NCBI GenBank assembly: GCA_946800325.1
Contig: OX326959.1
Location: 20,957,742 to 21,021,741, forward strand
Direction of reading: 5' to 3'
DNA: 64,000 bases
DNA from: Luzula sylvatica
Taxonomy: Eukaryota; Streptophyta; Magnoliopsida; Poales; Juncaceae
The stretch's first letter is position 1. Each line of letters begins with the position of its first letter. The position numbers and the translations under genes are program-made. Below the pieces are notes generated by a model, which searched no databases, was not told the DNA's origin, and was given only the letters and a program-made list of their open reading frames with translations. This document shows positions 1 to 11,519 of the stretch, one piece after another.

Positions 1-427
1 CAAAAACAAACAAAAATTCAAGAATAATGTGGGCCTTGACTTTGAGTACTTCATGAAAGCCACACCGACATATATTCAAATTCAAAATTTAAGAAAATGA
101 AATGTAGCCATCAAACTAAAAAAAAAAATCACAAATATAAAGTATAAAGATATCAATATATTTGTGAGAAAAAAATATTACTTTTCTTATTAGGTTGTGA
201 TAACTTATTTTGCACGGTTGTAGAACAAAATTTATTGCACGCCGATCCGTTAGGATTCACCCTAATGCGACACTTGACTATTTTTATTTACAATTTTTTT
301 TTTGCTATTTTGGCCGCCTAACACGCAGACTCTGTTCAGGTTTTTATACTTTTTAGATGTATAATATTTTTTAAATATACGTCATATACATTTTTACACG
401 TACAATTTAGATGTAGGTCATACTTTT

Positions 428-433
<6 letters not shown>

Positions 434-472
<39 letters not shown>
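434..472. repeat. (TA)n microsatellite
   Basis: An uninterrupted TA dinucleotide run of about 39 bases. Confidence 0.95.
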
Positions 473-477
<5 letters not shown>

Positions 478-1114
478 GTATACACATTAGAAGTATGATA
501 TACATTTTTATACGTATAATATATATTTTTTAAGTACAATATATATTATACGTTTTTATATGTATGATATATCTTTATTTGTTATACATTTTTTAGTTGT
601 ATCATATAATTTTTTAGATGCATCATCAATAATAATAAAAACCTACGAGCGTTTGCTTAGATTTTGTTAACAGAAATAACTAAATTAAATATCGCCAACA
701 CTTGGAGTAAAAAAAATTGCAGATATTTTGAAGTAAACAAACTTCTATGTTAGCATGTTTCTCCAAGGGCAAAACGGGTCCTTTAAAAAATGTGTACTGA
801 TTTTAATTTGCCCCATGAACACATAGAGCAGAGATTGACAATGAAACATTTAAGAACTACAAGAATTTAAATTGAAGTACATGCAGTGGTGGATTTTGTC
901 CGAGTTTTTTGATTTGCGAAATGAAAGACTTCATGAAATTACACTACACAATTTTTTTGAGAGGACGAAACCGTAAATTTTATACTGTTGTACTGATAAA
1001 ATATACTGAATCACTAATTATATTAACTGTTTGACGAAATGGAGGGACGACAGCTCTCCTCGGGCCCTATTAAGATCTGCCTCTGAGTACATGAATTACC
1101 GTACATTTCTATGC

Positions 1115-1140
<26 letters not shown>
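1115..1140. repeat. poly-A tract
   Basis: Twenty-six consecutive A residues, which could be the tail of an old retroposed insertion. No recognisable retroposon body lies immediately upstream. Confidence 0.9.
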
Positions 1141-1145
<5 letters not shown>

Positions 1146-1360
1146 TTGAAGATGCAACTATAATAATACAAAAAAGAGGGATCAAAGTGAATATATATTT
1201 GTTTATAAGTAATATCCAAATCCATTATGAGAGCCGTCGAAAGGGTACTCGAAACTCGTAAGAACTCGAATGGAATAACAAAAGAGATAGGAGCCCAACA
1301 CATCGCTGCAAGCCTGCAAATCGTACTCACGCAATCTAAAGTGCGTCCTCTTTTACTTTT

Positions 1361-1402
<42 letters not shown>
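1361..1402. repeat. (CT)n microsatellite in the phosphatase 5' region
   Basis: A CT dinucleotide run of about 42 bases with one interruption. Pyrimidine runs of this kind are common in plant core promoters and 5' leaders, and this one lies about 450 bases before the proposed start codon. Confidence 0.9.
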
Positions 1403-1407
<5 letters not shown>

Positions 1408-1848
1408 AGACTTGACTAGAGACCCACGTTGGCCACACGTGCCTGTCCGTCAACGCTGATGGCTTCTTGCTCCCGGTTTCCCGTTCTATCCGTGTGAATT
1501 TCAAGGAGAAATCTTTTTCTTGTACTGTTTTATTGAAATTTCAAAAAAGAGTTGCTTTTGATTCTTTTGGAGGAGGTACTTCAGAAGCAGAGGGTAAGAG
1601 ATTTGGGTTATTTATTTTGCATTCTCACTTTCTTGAAATTCAAAGGTTTGATTTTTCTTCTTCTTTTTCTTTGTTGGGTTTGAATTGAATAGTAAATTAG
1701 GTATAAAGAAGATTGCATTCGCTATTCTTCAACACTTTTTATATGTTTCTTTTGTGATATATGAGTTATGTGTTTTTGCAATTCAGGGTCAAACTGATAA
1801 ATTCAATATTTTTTCTGGGCAAGAAAGGATAATTGATTTCTTGATGAA

Positions 1849-4259
1849 ATGGCTTTGACAGAGGAGAAAAGAAAGAAGGTAATATTTATTTTGGGCAAGA
1901 TTGACTTCAAATTCTTGAGAGATTAATCTGTATTGATTTTCAATTTATATTCTTTTTGTGCAGTTCTCTCTTCAAAAGATTTTTGCCAAAAAAGAGAAGA
2001 AATTACCCGCAAGTAACGAAAATTCAGCGAGCTCTCGTGGTATTATGTCTTGTTAATTTGGCCTCCATATATATTCATTTTTGCTGTATAAATATCATAT
2101 TTTTCAGTTCGATGTACTCGGATCTCAATATACCGTTTTTAATTGATTTGTAGTTTTCTTTACGGCGAGCCCACTTCATACAACCATTTCATCTCCTTCA
2201 ATTTTCAGAACATTCTCTGGTACTTTCTTCTCGCATTTTTATAACAATTTTTTTTATTCGAAAACGATATCGACACAATTTAATTGAAAAAGAGAACTGT
2301 TAAGTTTAACTATTTTATTTTGATTTTTTACAAAACAGAGACAAAGAGCCTGAGATATAGCGATTATGCTTCTCCAAGACAAAATAATTCTATACAAACT
2401 GAAGCCTTTAGGTACACGCAAATTTTTTTTAGTAAAATATATTTTAATTATTTAATTTTTTGTTGTAATTTTCTTTTTTTTAAAAGGGTATTCGTTGCCA
2501 CCTGGAATGTAGGCGGAAACGCTCCTCATTTGGACCTTGACCTTAGCGATTTCCTTCCTGCCGACGATCACTCGGATATTTATATTTTGGGGTATATATT
2601 TAATTCATCATCTATTTTTGGTATAATTATTCTCTTAATACATAAAAAATATCGTCATACTTTCGAAATAAAATAAACATTCTTTTAATTAATTAATTTT
2701 GAATAGGTTTCAAGAAATAGTTCCTCTAAATGCGGGGAGTGTACTCGTAGAAGACAACGAGCCCGCTTTAAAATGGTTGGCTCTAATAAACAAAGCATTA
2801 AACAATCCGTTACGAACTGAAACCAATCCCAACTCTCAATTCACATCCCCGATTCAAACAAATCTAAACTCTATACTCGCACTAGACCGCAATAACTCCT
2901 CCAAATCCTCGTTGAGAGAAGCAACACGAACCTTCAATCTCTCGCATGGGATGAGATTAAAGGCGTGCAATTGTCCAATCGCATTAAATGCAAAACCAAA
3001 CCGAAACTCTTGTTTTAGATGCAAGAAGCCGAATACGAGTGATAGCGACTCGTCAGAGGAGGATGAGGAGAGCAATGATGGCGCGTGCTTTGTCGCGAAC
3101 GATTTATTTGAGTTTTCGCGTACATGGAGCGATGATGAGAAGTATTGCTTGGTGGCGAGTAAACAAATGGTTGGAATTTTCATCTCGGTTTGGGTGCGCA
3201 AAGAATTAGTCCCTCATTTAGGCCATATTAGGTAAGGAAGGATCATGTAATACCATTTAATTCGAAATAAATTTCCATAATTTTGAATTATATTGATATT
3301 GTTTTCATTCTCTTCACATTAGGCTCTCTTCGGTTGGTCGAGGAATTCTGGGCTATCTTGGTAACAAGGTATGCATTCATTATTTTCTTTAATAAGTTTA
3401 AAAATCATTGCAGTTTCATATTTTATTCTATATATTTTTTATTTATTTCAGGGATGTATATCGGTGAGTATGTCATTGCATCAAACTAGCCTCTGTTTTG
3501 TGTGTAGCCACTTGGCATCGGGGGAAAAAGAGGGAGATGAATTAAGGAGAAATCTTGATGTTTCTCAAATATTGAAAGACACTCAATTTAAACGTATTTG
3601 TAAACGATCTGGTCGTAAAATCCCTGAAAAGATCTTAGATCATGAGTGAGTGTATCTTATTATTACTGTATCGACACATCTTATATCCTTACTAACTCAA
3701 TTTCTTCTCTTTTTTCAGTCGAGTATTATGGTTGGGGGATTTGAATTACCGAATTGGATTGAGTTATTCAGAGACGAAGAAATTGCTCGAGGAGAACAAT
3801 TGGGATTTACTTCTAGAGAACGATCAGTTAAGAACGGAGCGAGAGGCTGGAAGAGTGTTCAAAGGATGGAATGAAGGGAAAATATATTTTGCGCCGACTT
3901 ATAAATATTCGTCTAATTCGGATTCTTATGCTGGAGAAACAGCTACGTCAAAAAAGAAAAGAAGAACTCCTGCTTGGTAATTTTTATTATTTAGTTTTTC
4001 TAGAGAAGATGGACTTTTTGTATATTAAAATAGAAATATTAACAGGTGTGATAGAATATTATGGCATGGTGATGGAATTGTGCAGTTGTGTTATATAAGA
4101 GGGGAATCTAAATTCTCGGATCACAGACCGGTTTGTTCTGCTTTTATAGTTGAAGTTGGAGTTCTCGATTCGAAGATGAAAAAAAATAATGGATCTACGG
4201 CAAATATGAAAGTCGGCGCTGAAGAACTCCTTCCCCATAGCAATAACTCCATTTCCTAA
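1849..4259 (+). CDS. Type I inositol polyphosphate 5-phosphatase
   Basis: This enzyme removes the 5-phosphate from soluble inositol phosphates such as Ins(1,4,5)P3, and in some family members from phosphoinositides, damping Ca2+ and lipid signalling. The proposed coding exons are 1849-1878, 1964-2039, 2339-2411, 2487-2591, 2707-3231, 3323-3368, 3452-3645, 3719-3976 and 4046-4259. All have GT-AG borders and stay in frame, giving about 506 residues. The endonuclease/exonuclease/phosphatase fold is clear: [10 protein letters not shown] near residue 61, [10 protein letters not shown] near 96, a CSHLASGE block near 303, WLGDLNYRI near 354 (metal-binding and catalytic Asp/Asn) and SDHRPV near 460 (catalytic His). 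An acidic insert (SDSSEEDEE) with CNCP and CFRC cysteine pairs precedes [10 protein letters not shown], as in plant type I members. The start ATG was chosen because exon 1 joins in frame to a basic N-terminus. The length fits the shorter plant members. Which Arabidopsis paralogue it matches is not resolved. The next gene converges on it. Confidence 0.93.
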
Positions 4260-5031
4260 TTAGGTACCTTTACTTTTTTTCTATATCATTTCTCATATAT
4301 ATTTAGAAAATTTATTATTCCTATTACCTCTTTTAACATAGTATGATATTTATCGTAATAATTTATATGTTAATATGATTTCATGGAATTTGTAGTTACG
4401 AAGAAATTCGATCCGTACTGATTGATTACGATCGGTGGTACATTAAAGGAACAAAGCAAATTGATTGTACAGTATTTTTTGTAAGGCTTGTTTAGTTTGC
4501 ATAGGTTGCATATTGTGTAGTCTTGCAATTTGTGATTAATTTTATTGATTGGAAAAATTTGGTAAGATAGGAACGGTTTCTTTAAATGAAAAGGAGCTAA
4601 TGTAGAGAGGGACTTCGAAGATAAGATTACTTCTATGAATTACTTTCTTGTTTACAGATCTGAAATTTTTGTTTTTCTAGCATTGTTTTGTATTGCGAAT
4701 TGTTTTTATTTGAAAAAGTTGGTTTTGTGTTTCCATATTGTCCAAATGATTGATTTCCTTTTTTGTACTTAAAAGAAAAAAAAATTGGAAAAAATTAAAT
4801 ACTACACGAAGAAAGAAACAAGGATTTCGAATTTGTCCGGAGTTTAATTTTCGAAGCATCATTTAATCAGTTCGATGAAAAAATCAATTTGCAAATTCCC
4901 CATAAATATGTCTTTAAATTTACTTGCTAAATGAATAAAAATACTTAAAAAACTAAATATAACGCACAATCACAAAAGCGAAAAGGGTAGACCCAAAATC
5001 TCACGAAGAATATAAAAAAAACATTTTTCCT
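4260..5031. other. Intergenic region between convergent genes
   Basis: This region holds the 3' ends of two genes transcribed toward each other. It is AT-rich, and no further coding sequence or repeat was recognised. Poly-A signals are presumably present but cannot be singled out in such AT-rich DNA. Confidence 0.6.
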
Positions 5032-7006
5032 TCAGCCCATCCATGGCACGTCAGGTCCACCGAAGTCGTGGTTCAGGAAAGCTGGGTCCATCAGAGGATC
5101 ATCACCCATATTAATATCCTGATTATGCACTTGGTGCTCAGTATTAATATTTTGAAATTGATTGTTTCCTATTTGATCAAATTGGTCTATCAATGGTAAG
5201 GTGTTCAGTTGATTATAATGGTTAGCCAAACCAATTTCACCTCCAGTGTTGAAGGTTTCATTAAAAACCGGGTTAAGAGAAGAATTCGTACCGTTATTTT
5301 GCTGGTTTTCGGTTGGATTGAAGTCTCCATGGAAGATTGTATTAGCATGAATCTCATTGAGATGCTCTAAATAAGAACTTCTATACATAGGATCGACTTG
5401 AGGATTATAAATTGGTTCGGTGTTCTGAGTAATTAAGGGGAATTGCGTAGGATGTTGAGAAGAACCAATTTCAGGGATTGCAGGAGTAGGACTTGGTTGC
5501 GTCGAAAAGGAAAATGAGGGTGGATGAGCGACAGGTCGAAATTGTTGCATGCTGAATTCCGGAACTAGACCGGGCATTGATCCGTATTGTACGGGTTGCG
5601 GTTCCGGCAATGTACGTGCAAATGAAGTAAAGGAAAAACTCGAAGGAGGATCAATTGTGGGCACTGGGCTCACAGGAAATGTAAACGTATGTTGAGGAGC
5701 CATAAAGGAAAATTCCATGGCTCGGGATTCCGAGATTGTAGGATTTTGCAATGCGGGAAAAGAGAAGGCAGATTGAGGAGCGGACTGCGGGAATCGTAGG
5801 GCGCCGGTTACGGATTTGCGAAAATCACAAGATATATGGTGTTCGTCCCTCAATTGGCGTGAGTTAAATCCATAATATTCATAGTGATGGAGGCATCTAG
5901 GGTGATCACAAATATATTTCACCCTTGCGTCTCTCATACCAGTCCCCTCACCCTCCTGGATTGTTCGATTTCCACCCCCGCCTGAAATATCACTCCCTTC
6001 CACCCCTTGAAAAGACGGTAAAATATTTGCTAATGGCACATTCGGGTGTTTCCGGCAATAATATATCATCTCCTCCTTCAAAACCGAGTTCCACATGTTA
6101 TTCTCTTTTGAACTCATTCGATCCTGCAGGCTTTTGGATTGTTGCACCGTGTGAATAAGCTTCGAGAAGTTCGGTGACATGTGCTTTATAATAGCTATGA
6201 GAACCACAGCCTTGTACTTTTTCTTAAGGTCATGGGGTTTTTTATATGGAGGTGGCAGAAGATCATCAGGGATCCCACTTAGGCCCCACCATGCCTCGAC
6301 TTCAGTTGGCCACCAAGCTGGCGACACACCCTTCTCGAGCGGGAATTTCCTCTGAGGGGGATTGCAGTTTTGCATCGTTGCAGACATGAGTGTCCCCAGT
6401 GTGCCATCTGATAGCTCCATGAGCATGTCGTAGATCGGCCTAGGGGGATTGTTTGCAATCTCGGCAGGACTAATCGCTAGCGGATTTTGTAACTGATAAT
6501 ACCTGTTAAGAACAGTGAAGTTAAATAATTAGCAACTTACTTTATTAGGCGACTAGGTAAGGAAAATGTTTGCTGACAATGTTCGATAGATTTATTACCT
6601 TTTTGCTTCTATCGGTCCATATTGGCCGAACTTGACCTCCCGGTTCCACCACTCTTGCAACGAATTAGATGTGTTACATATTGGTGTATTATCCTCGAGA
6701 ACAAAACCATATGCGTATCCCTTCGCATTACTATCCATCAACTTCAAGAAGTTTTTGGCGGTGACACCGTATAATTTTACGAACTTTTTCCTAAGCAGCA
6801 CCCTTTCGTCACTTTCTTTGGCTTTTGATTTCTTTCTCTTTCTAGACGTTCCTTCTTTAGCCTCCTCTCGAACGACTTGCGATCTTACTATCCTGTTCTT
6901 GCACCACTCAATTCTTCTTTGCACTTTGTTGATATTGATCTCTCCAGCTAGTTCAGAAGATGAGTATTTTAATGAGCTCGGGTAGGAAATGACATCATCA
7001 TCATCA

Positions 7007-7045
<39 letters not shown>

Positions 7046-7254
7046 TCGTCGTCGCCATCAGCATCGGCATCATCACCAGTGGTCTCTTTTTCTTTGGTAG
7101 GGCTTTCAGCGTCGATGAAACGATGTATAGAAGGACCGGCCATGGATAGACCGCGTTCAGCTGGACCGGCATTAGAAGGGCCAGCTTCTGAGTGCTTGGT
7201 GGAACTGAGTGGTGGGGCAATCGTGTTGTTTGTAGAGCTTTCGGTGTTCGTCAT
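5032..7254 (-). CDS. Divergent EIN3/EIN3-like (EIL) transcription factor
   Basis: EIN3/EIL proteins are plant nuclear DNA-binding factors, best known for ethylene responses. Two exons are proposed, 7254-6599 and 6502-5032, with a GT-AG intron of 96 bases that keeps the frame, giving about 708 residues. Exon 1 encodes a Ser/Pro-rich start, a run of about 20 Asp, a basic stretch (SRKRKKSKAK) and a SLQEWWNREVKFGQYGP block matching the EIN3 LREWW..VRFDRNGP block. Exon 2 continues with LMSATMQNCNPPQRKFPLEKG, WWP, PYKKPHDLKKKYKAVV and QSKSLQDRMSSKE, the core of the EIN3 DNA-binding domain. The tail is rich in Pro, Ser, Asn and Gln, as in an activation domain. It differs from classical EIN3: the KKAWK tryptophan is Tyr, and an intron splits the domain. 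Whether it is an EBF1/2-regulated ethylene factor or a diverged EIL is unknown. The gene looks intact. Confidence 0.9.
6990..7062 (-). repeat. GAC/GAT trinucleotide run encoding poly-Asp
   Basis: A nearly pure trinucleotide repeat inside exon 1 of the EIL gene (GAC and GAT codons on the minus strand) encodes an uninterrupted Asp tract of about 20 residues. Expansion or contraction stays in frame, so tract length may vary between alleles. EIN3 proteins have an acidic stretch at this place, but usually one of mixed Asp/Glu. Confidence 0.9.
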
Positions 7255-8816
7255 CCTTCAGGCCATCCAATAAACATGGGAATAAGAAAAAAATGTTATT
7301 TTTTCATACCAATAAATTTATTTGCACTAATTTCGATTCAGATGGTACAAAAAATCAAATTAAATTACTGGTAGAATAAAAAAAAATTCAAAATTTTGAA
7401 AAAAATTAATAGATTTGGCAATAGATATCAAGACTAGCTAGGGTACAAGAGAAAAACAACAAGAAATAAAATCTGTAAGCTAAAGAAATAACAAACCAAT
7501 TAGGTTCAAACTGATATCACTGAGGACAATACATATACAAATTAATTGAAATAGATAAGAGCAAAATTGAAAGTAAAATTGTTTTTGAGCTATAGATCGT
7601 ACCTTAGTGCTCTATGGTTCAAACTGAATAAGAATTAATATAAATTCTCACAATATTTCTCTTTTCCACTCTTTGTTTAAAAGTATTTTGGGTGTTGTAA
7701 AAGTAATAAAAGACCGTTCGCAAATGCTTGACCTAAATAAGCAAAAAATGGGAGGGAAAATAAATGCTGGCCAACCTGGTGCGTCGAATCAAAATCTCTC
7801 TTGCGCCGTTTCCCTAAACTTTGCAAAATTCGTTTCGAATTTCAAATTATTCATAATTTTCCTTCTTTACTCGAATGTTTGGTGTTTGTGTTGTTACGAT
7901 GTATCATGGTTTAATTAAATGCTTATTTTGTCAATGAATTATTGTTATTCTGCGTGGAATTGTTACCATTCGACGTTTCTAGCTGGAGATGAAAATGTAA
8001 AAAATATCTAGGGTTCAGAAAATTTAGGGTTTTATGTAATTATATATTTTTTCTTTGTAGGAATATGTACAAGTTCAAAGTATGTAAATAAGGAGATAAA
8101 ACAAATTTCAAGGATTTAAGTACTATATCACTGAGAATTATACATCAACAAATCATTGGTTTATTTGATTTAGCCGCATATTTCCATTCTATAGGTGATT
8201 ATGCATCAACAAATTATGCTGCATCACGTTATTATCAACTATTCATTAATCATTTTTCTCATAAATTTGATTTTTGATCTAATATTTCTTATTTTGCAAG
8301 GAATCATACCAGTACAAATTTGGATTATGTACTAGCATGTGCCATAGGTGAGGTTCCGAATTGGGGAAAAATATACTATATTTTATGTGAATATATTCAT
8401 CAATCATTCACTTTGTCTCCATGTACAACTAAAAAATTCAAGAAAAATTAATAACATGTACCAGTTTAATATCAAAATGAGTTCATCCCAAATGAGGAGA
8501 AATTAACAAAGAAAATTCAAGGAATAATTTTGCATTTGTAAGCATCATTTCAAACACTATAGAAACCTGAACAAGACGATGCAGGTTCACTTTTCCTGGA
8601 CCAAACAAATTAGGTAAATTAAGAATAATGAAGGATGAAACACAAATTTATTAGGGAACTCATGATGGAGCTTTGGAGCCTCAGAAAATGGCAACCCCTA
8701 TCAGTTTATTACATGTTCTCGTCGCTTGGATTTGTCGTTCCATATATACCACACCACTTTCCGCCAGAATAACGAAATGATAAACATCCAGATTTGGCAA
8801 ATAATAGTGTAATCAC
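7255..8816. other. Intergenic, upstream of the EIL gene
   Basis: The first few hundred bases should contain the EIL promoter and 5' leader. The rest is AT-rich with no recognised gene. It ends at the target-site copy ATCAC (8812-8816) used by the copia A insertion. Confidence 0.6.
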
Positions 8817-9824
8817 TGAAAGAAATACAGTTTCGGATCAACCGTAAAAGTGTACACAAGGATAAACGAATGTAGTCGTACATTCGTGGCCATAACTTTC
8901 AGTGGGAAAATCCAATTAGAATGGTTCAAATTGGGTTAGATAGATAATGAGATTATCTACAACCTTCATATAGAAATATATTTCATATGAACGAAGTATA
9001 AGTGTCGTTTCTGTGAAATACCGAAAGGGTGCAACAGTATGACATACAGTTAGTAAAACAGTCATAACTTTTGCATACGATCTCCAATTGGGCTGGGCCA
9101 AATTGGGTTTTGTAGATAATAAGATTATCTACAACTTTCGTGTTGGTTGATTTTCTGTCAGAGAAATTTATCAATTTCGTCTGGACAAAATACTGAACAG
9201 GTTCATACAGTTTTCTGTGTGAAAGGGTGTATATTGGATATACATGCCTTTTGGCTAATCCTTATCCTATTTAGGTATAAATAGGATTTTCTCTCTCATC
9301 TTCACTATGGAAATCAGTTGAATCATTCTAAGTAAGTGATTATTCTGCCCAATATACACAAGAAAAAGAGCAAATTTAGATTTGATCTTTAGTGAGTGAA
9401 AGGGTGCGAAGAGAGAGAAATCGAGAAAGGAGTTTCTCGAGTAATAGAGAATCGATTAGATCGAGCAAGTTCGCCGGTGCATCGTCTAGGCAGGTGCATC
9501 CGCGACCGACGTCTTGCGACTCACGGTGGATACAAGTAGAGGAGCGACAATTGTGGCTCTTGGATTGTGATCGACTCAAGGAGTGAGAAGACGGTCAACG
9601 AACGGTGAAAGACGCGTGGTATGGGACGCGCGGATTGTCACCAACGTGACAGGAGATAGAAGGCGGCGATCAACCCTTCGTGCGTGATCAATTTCACGCT
9701 GGTATAGATCTATCCTTCTATTCGCATCGTACCCTCGAAGTCATGGCGTGATCTCGGGAATCGGGGAATCGGACCGGGCCTTCATTCCGCTGCGCGGGCC
9801 CGGGGTCGAGGATATTCTCCTTCA
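8817..9824 (+). repeat. 5' LTR of copia A
   Basis: 1,008 bp, starting TGAAAGAAATACAG and ending ...CTCCTTCA. It carries a TATA-like box near 9276 and matches 16067-17074 at an exact 7,250-base offset with no indels that I found. A related copy in reverse orientation lies at 41075-42072. Confidence 0.96.
9276..9283 (+). promoter_or_regulatory. Probable TATA box of the copia A LTR
   Basis: TATAAATA lies in the right half of the 5' LTR, within the context TTTAGGTATAAATAGG. The same word recurs in the 3' LTR near 16526 and, reversed, in the solo LTR. The TATA function is inferred from position and sequence only. Confidence 0.6.
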
Positions 9825-9825
9825 G

Positions 9826-9837
9826 TGGTATCAGAGC
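9826..9837 (+). promoter_or_regulatory. Primer binding site (initiator Met tRNA type)
   Basis: TGGTATCAGAGC starts one base after the 5' LTR. This is the usual plant copia primer site, complementary to the 3' end of initiator methionine tRNA, and it primes minus-strand DNA synthesis in the virus-like particle. Confidence 0.93.
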
Positions 9838-10077
9838 GATCGCCATCGATTCGAGGGTCGAATCATAGTCGTATATTAGATATACGCACGGGTTATCAAA
9901 GTTCGTACCCGTTTGCATGATGTTACATATTTAGAATGTCAAATTCCATTAAAATCACAAGTAAAATTCGCTAGAGATCGATCAATAGTTGATTGAGAGT
10001 ATCTAGGAATAATCGTGAAAAGGTTTCATGATTGATCGTTTTGGAAACGAGCGAAAACAGCAGTTCAAAAATCGCAT

Positions 10078-10616
10078 AGTCCGTTATAACGGACTGCTCA
10101 GTCCGTCGCAACGGACACTGTAGCAGATACAGGAAATTGAGAATTTTTCGAAAAAACACATATTCCGTTGTAACGGACTTGGAGTACGTTGCAACGGACC
10201 CTGTATAGGATGCGGGGGTGTGAAGAGGACCGTGAAAACTGTTTATTCCGTTGTAACGGACTTGGAGTCCGTTGTAACGGACCTTGTATCTGATACGAGG
10301 TTGCGGGGATGCCAAGGGTGTCTATTGGAGTCCGTTGTAACGGACTGGGTCCGTTGTAACGGAGCTCTACGCAGTTGGTCCGTTGCAACGGACTGAATGT
10401 TGCGTTGTAACGGACTGGTCTCTGGAAATTTGAACGAAGGTTTGCAGAAAATAGCGTTGTAACGGACCTATGTTGCGTTGTAACGGACATGTTTCTTGCA
10501 AAATTTGGCCAAACTCCGAAATAAATAGCGTTGTAACGGACTGGACTTCCGTTGTAACGGAGTGCCAAGTATACTGGAGGTCCGTTGTAACGGACTATGT
10601 TGCGTTACAACGGACT
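10078..10616 (+). repeat. Array of about 16 short palindromes in the copia A leader
   Basis: About 16 copies of a 14-base near-palindrome, typically TCCGTTGTAACGGA or a variant starting TGCGTT or AGCGTT, lie in roughly 540 bases of the untranslated leader. Spacing is irregular, often 15-30 bases between close pairs. The invariant core is CGTT-N2-AACG, with central GT, GC, TA or AC. Each half contains AACGG/CCGTT, the core of MYB-type sites and of the plant mitosis-specific activator element; binding is not shown. Short open frames across it that read as repeats of RYNG are a by-product of the motif. Confidence 0.92.
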
Positions 10617-10910
10617 GGTTTCTGGTTGCAGATTTTGTTTTCGTGATAACTTTGGCTACGGAACTTGGAATTTTGAGTTCTTTATATCGATTTGATCGGC
10701 ATCAATCATACTAGCATATTATTAGATAATTATTTAGAATAATTAGACTCCCAAATAAAATCATATGCATATTGAAAATCTTGTGATAGTGATATAATTG
10801 GATTATGTCACGGATTTAGAAACATGCAATGGCATGATTCCTCATAATATTTAAGTCATGGAAATGCCTTCCATATTCACAACCACTATGATCGGTACTA
10901 CGTCTCACAT

Positions 10911-11087
10911 GGGTTAAGGCCAAAGCCGACATGGGTTATTGTAGTCATCGACGGGGTGGCAAGCGTTAAATAGGGACTGATAAGGGTTAAGGCCAAAGCC
11001 GACTTATTAGTAGTTTATTTGAACGATACGTTGAGTATGGTTGTGACTTAACCGTTCAAGCCAGTAAGGGTTGAGGCCAAAGCCGAC
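10911..11087 (+). repeat. Three direct copies of a 20-base word in the copia A leader
   Basis: GGGTTAAGGCCAAAGCCGAC occurs at 10911-10930 and 10984-11003, and with one change at 11068-11087. It lies between the palindrome array and the gag relic. Its role is unknown. Confidence 0.9.
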
Positions 11088-11519
11088 TTGATTGGAAGTT
11101 CGGGGCATAGATAGGATGCACACACGGAACTGGGATTGTATTGGATACGATTCATCACCGAAATCCTATAAAGGTACAAGAGTCGCATTGGATGCGATTG
11201 GATATAATCCTACCTAAATAGCGAGATCCCATTCGTCTGCCAAAGCAACTTTTGGGAGGATCGTGATATATGGGTCTTGAGTGTTATGGACTTGGAGTCC
11301 CGTATCGGTATGAGGGTTATCGATTCGATAAAATAACACTATCATATAATTATCATATAAGCATATAGATTAAGTACGCACGGTTAGGAGTTAATCTTCA
11401 TCATCCGTTTAGAATTATGTTTTCAAGCAACACCAAATATATCGATTAGATTGATATGATAGATGACTTTTGGGCCGGAATTACCGTTATTAACCTTGAT
11501 AGTCAAAGAATAGTTCTTA

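Larger units (their letters stand above)
1..1848. other. AT-rich intergenic DNA and 5' region of the phosphatase gene
   Basis: I see no gene here. The first 1 kb is AT-rich with imperfect repeats of a word like ATACATTTTTA around a TA microsatellite. A similar mix recurs near 58.1-58.3 kb. The last 400 bases, after a CT microsatellite, probably hold the promoter and 5' untranslated leader of the downstream phosphatase, but no convincing TATA box or start site could be fixed. Short open frames here run through poly-A or CT tracts and are not credible proteins. Confidence 0.6.

Noticed and set aside
336..539. A 67-codon Tyr/Ile-rich minus-strand frame
   Set aside because: Reads through the TA microsatellite at 434-472.
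2209..2219. An 11-base micro-exon in the phosphatase gene (after TTTTCAG, before GTACTT)
   Set aside because: Including it shifts the next exon into a stop codon. Skipping it keeps the frame into [14 protein letters not shown].
9376..9586. Paired short frames in the copia A LTRs (also at 16626-16836 and 41313-41523)
   Set aside because: They repeat exactly with the LTR copies and open on both strands; this is LTR sequence, not a gene.
9971..10568. Minus-strand frames with repeated RYNG / PLQRT peptides
   Set aside because: They arise from the palindromic CGTTGTAACG array in the copia A leader. The same peptide strings appear at 38119-38358, 42006-42215 and 56127-56366 for the same reason. 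No start context or protein family supports them.
10078..10616. CRISPR-like array
   Set aside because: Repeats are short palindromes at irregular spacing inside a plant retrotransposon leader; the setting is eukaryotic and there are no cas genes.
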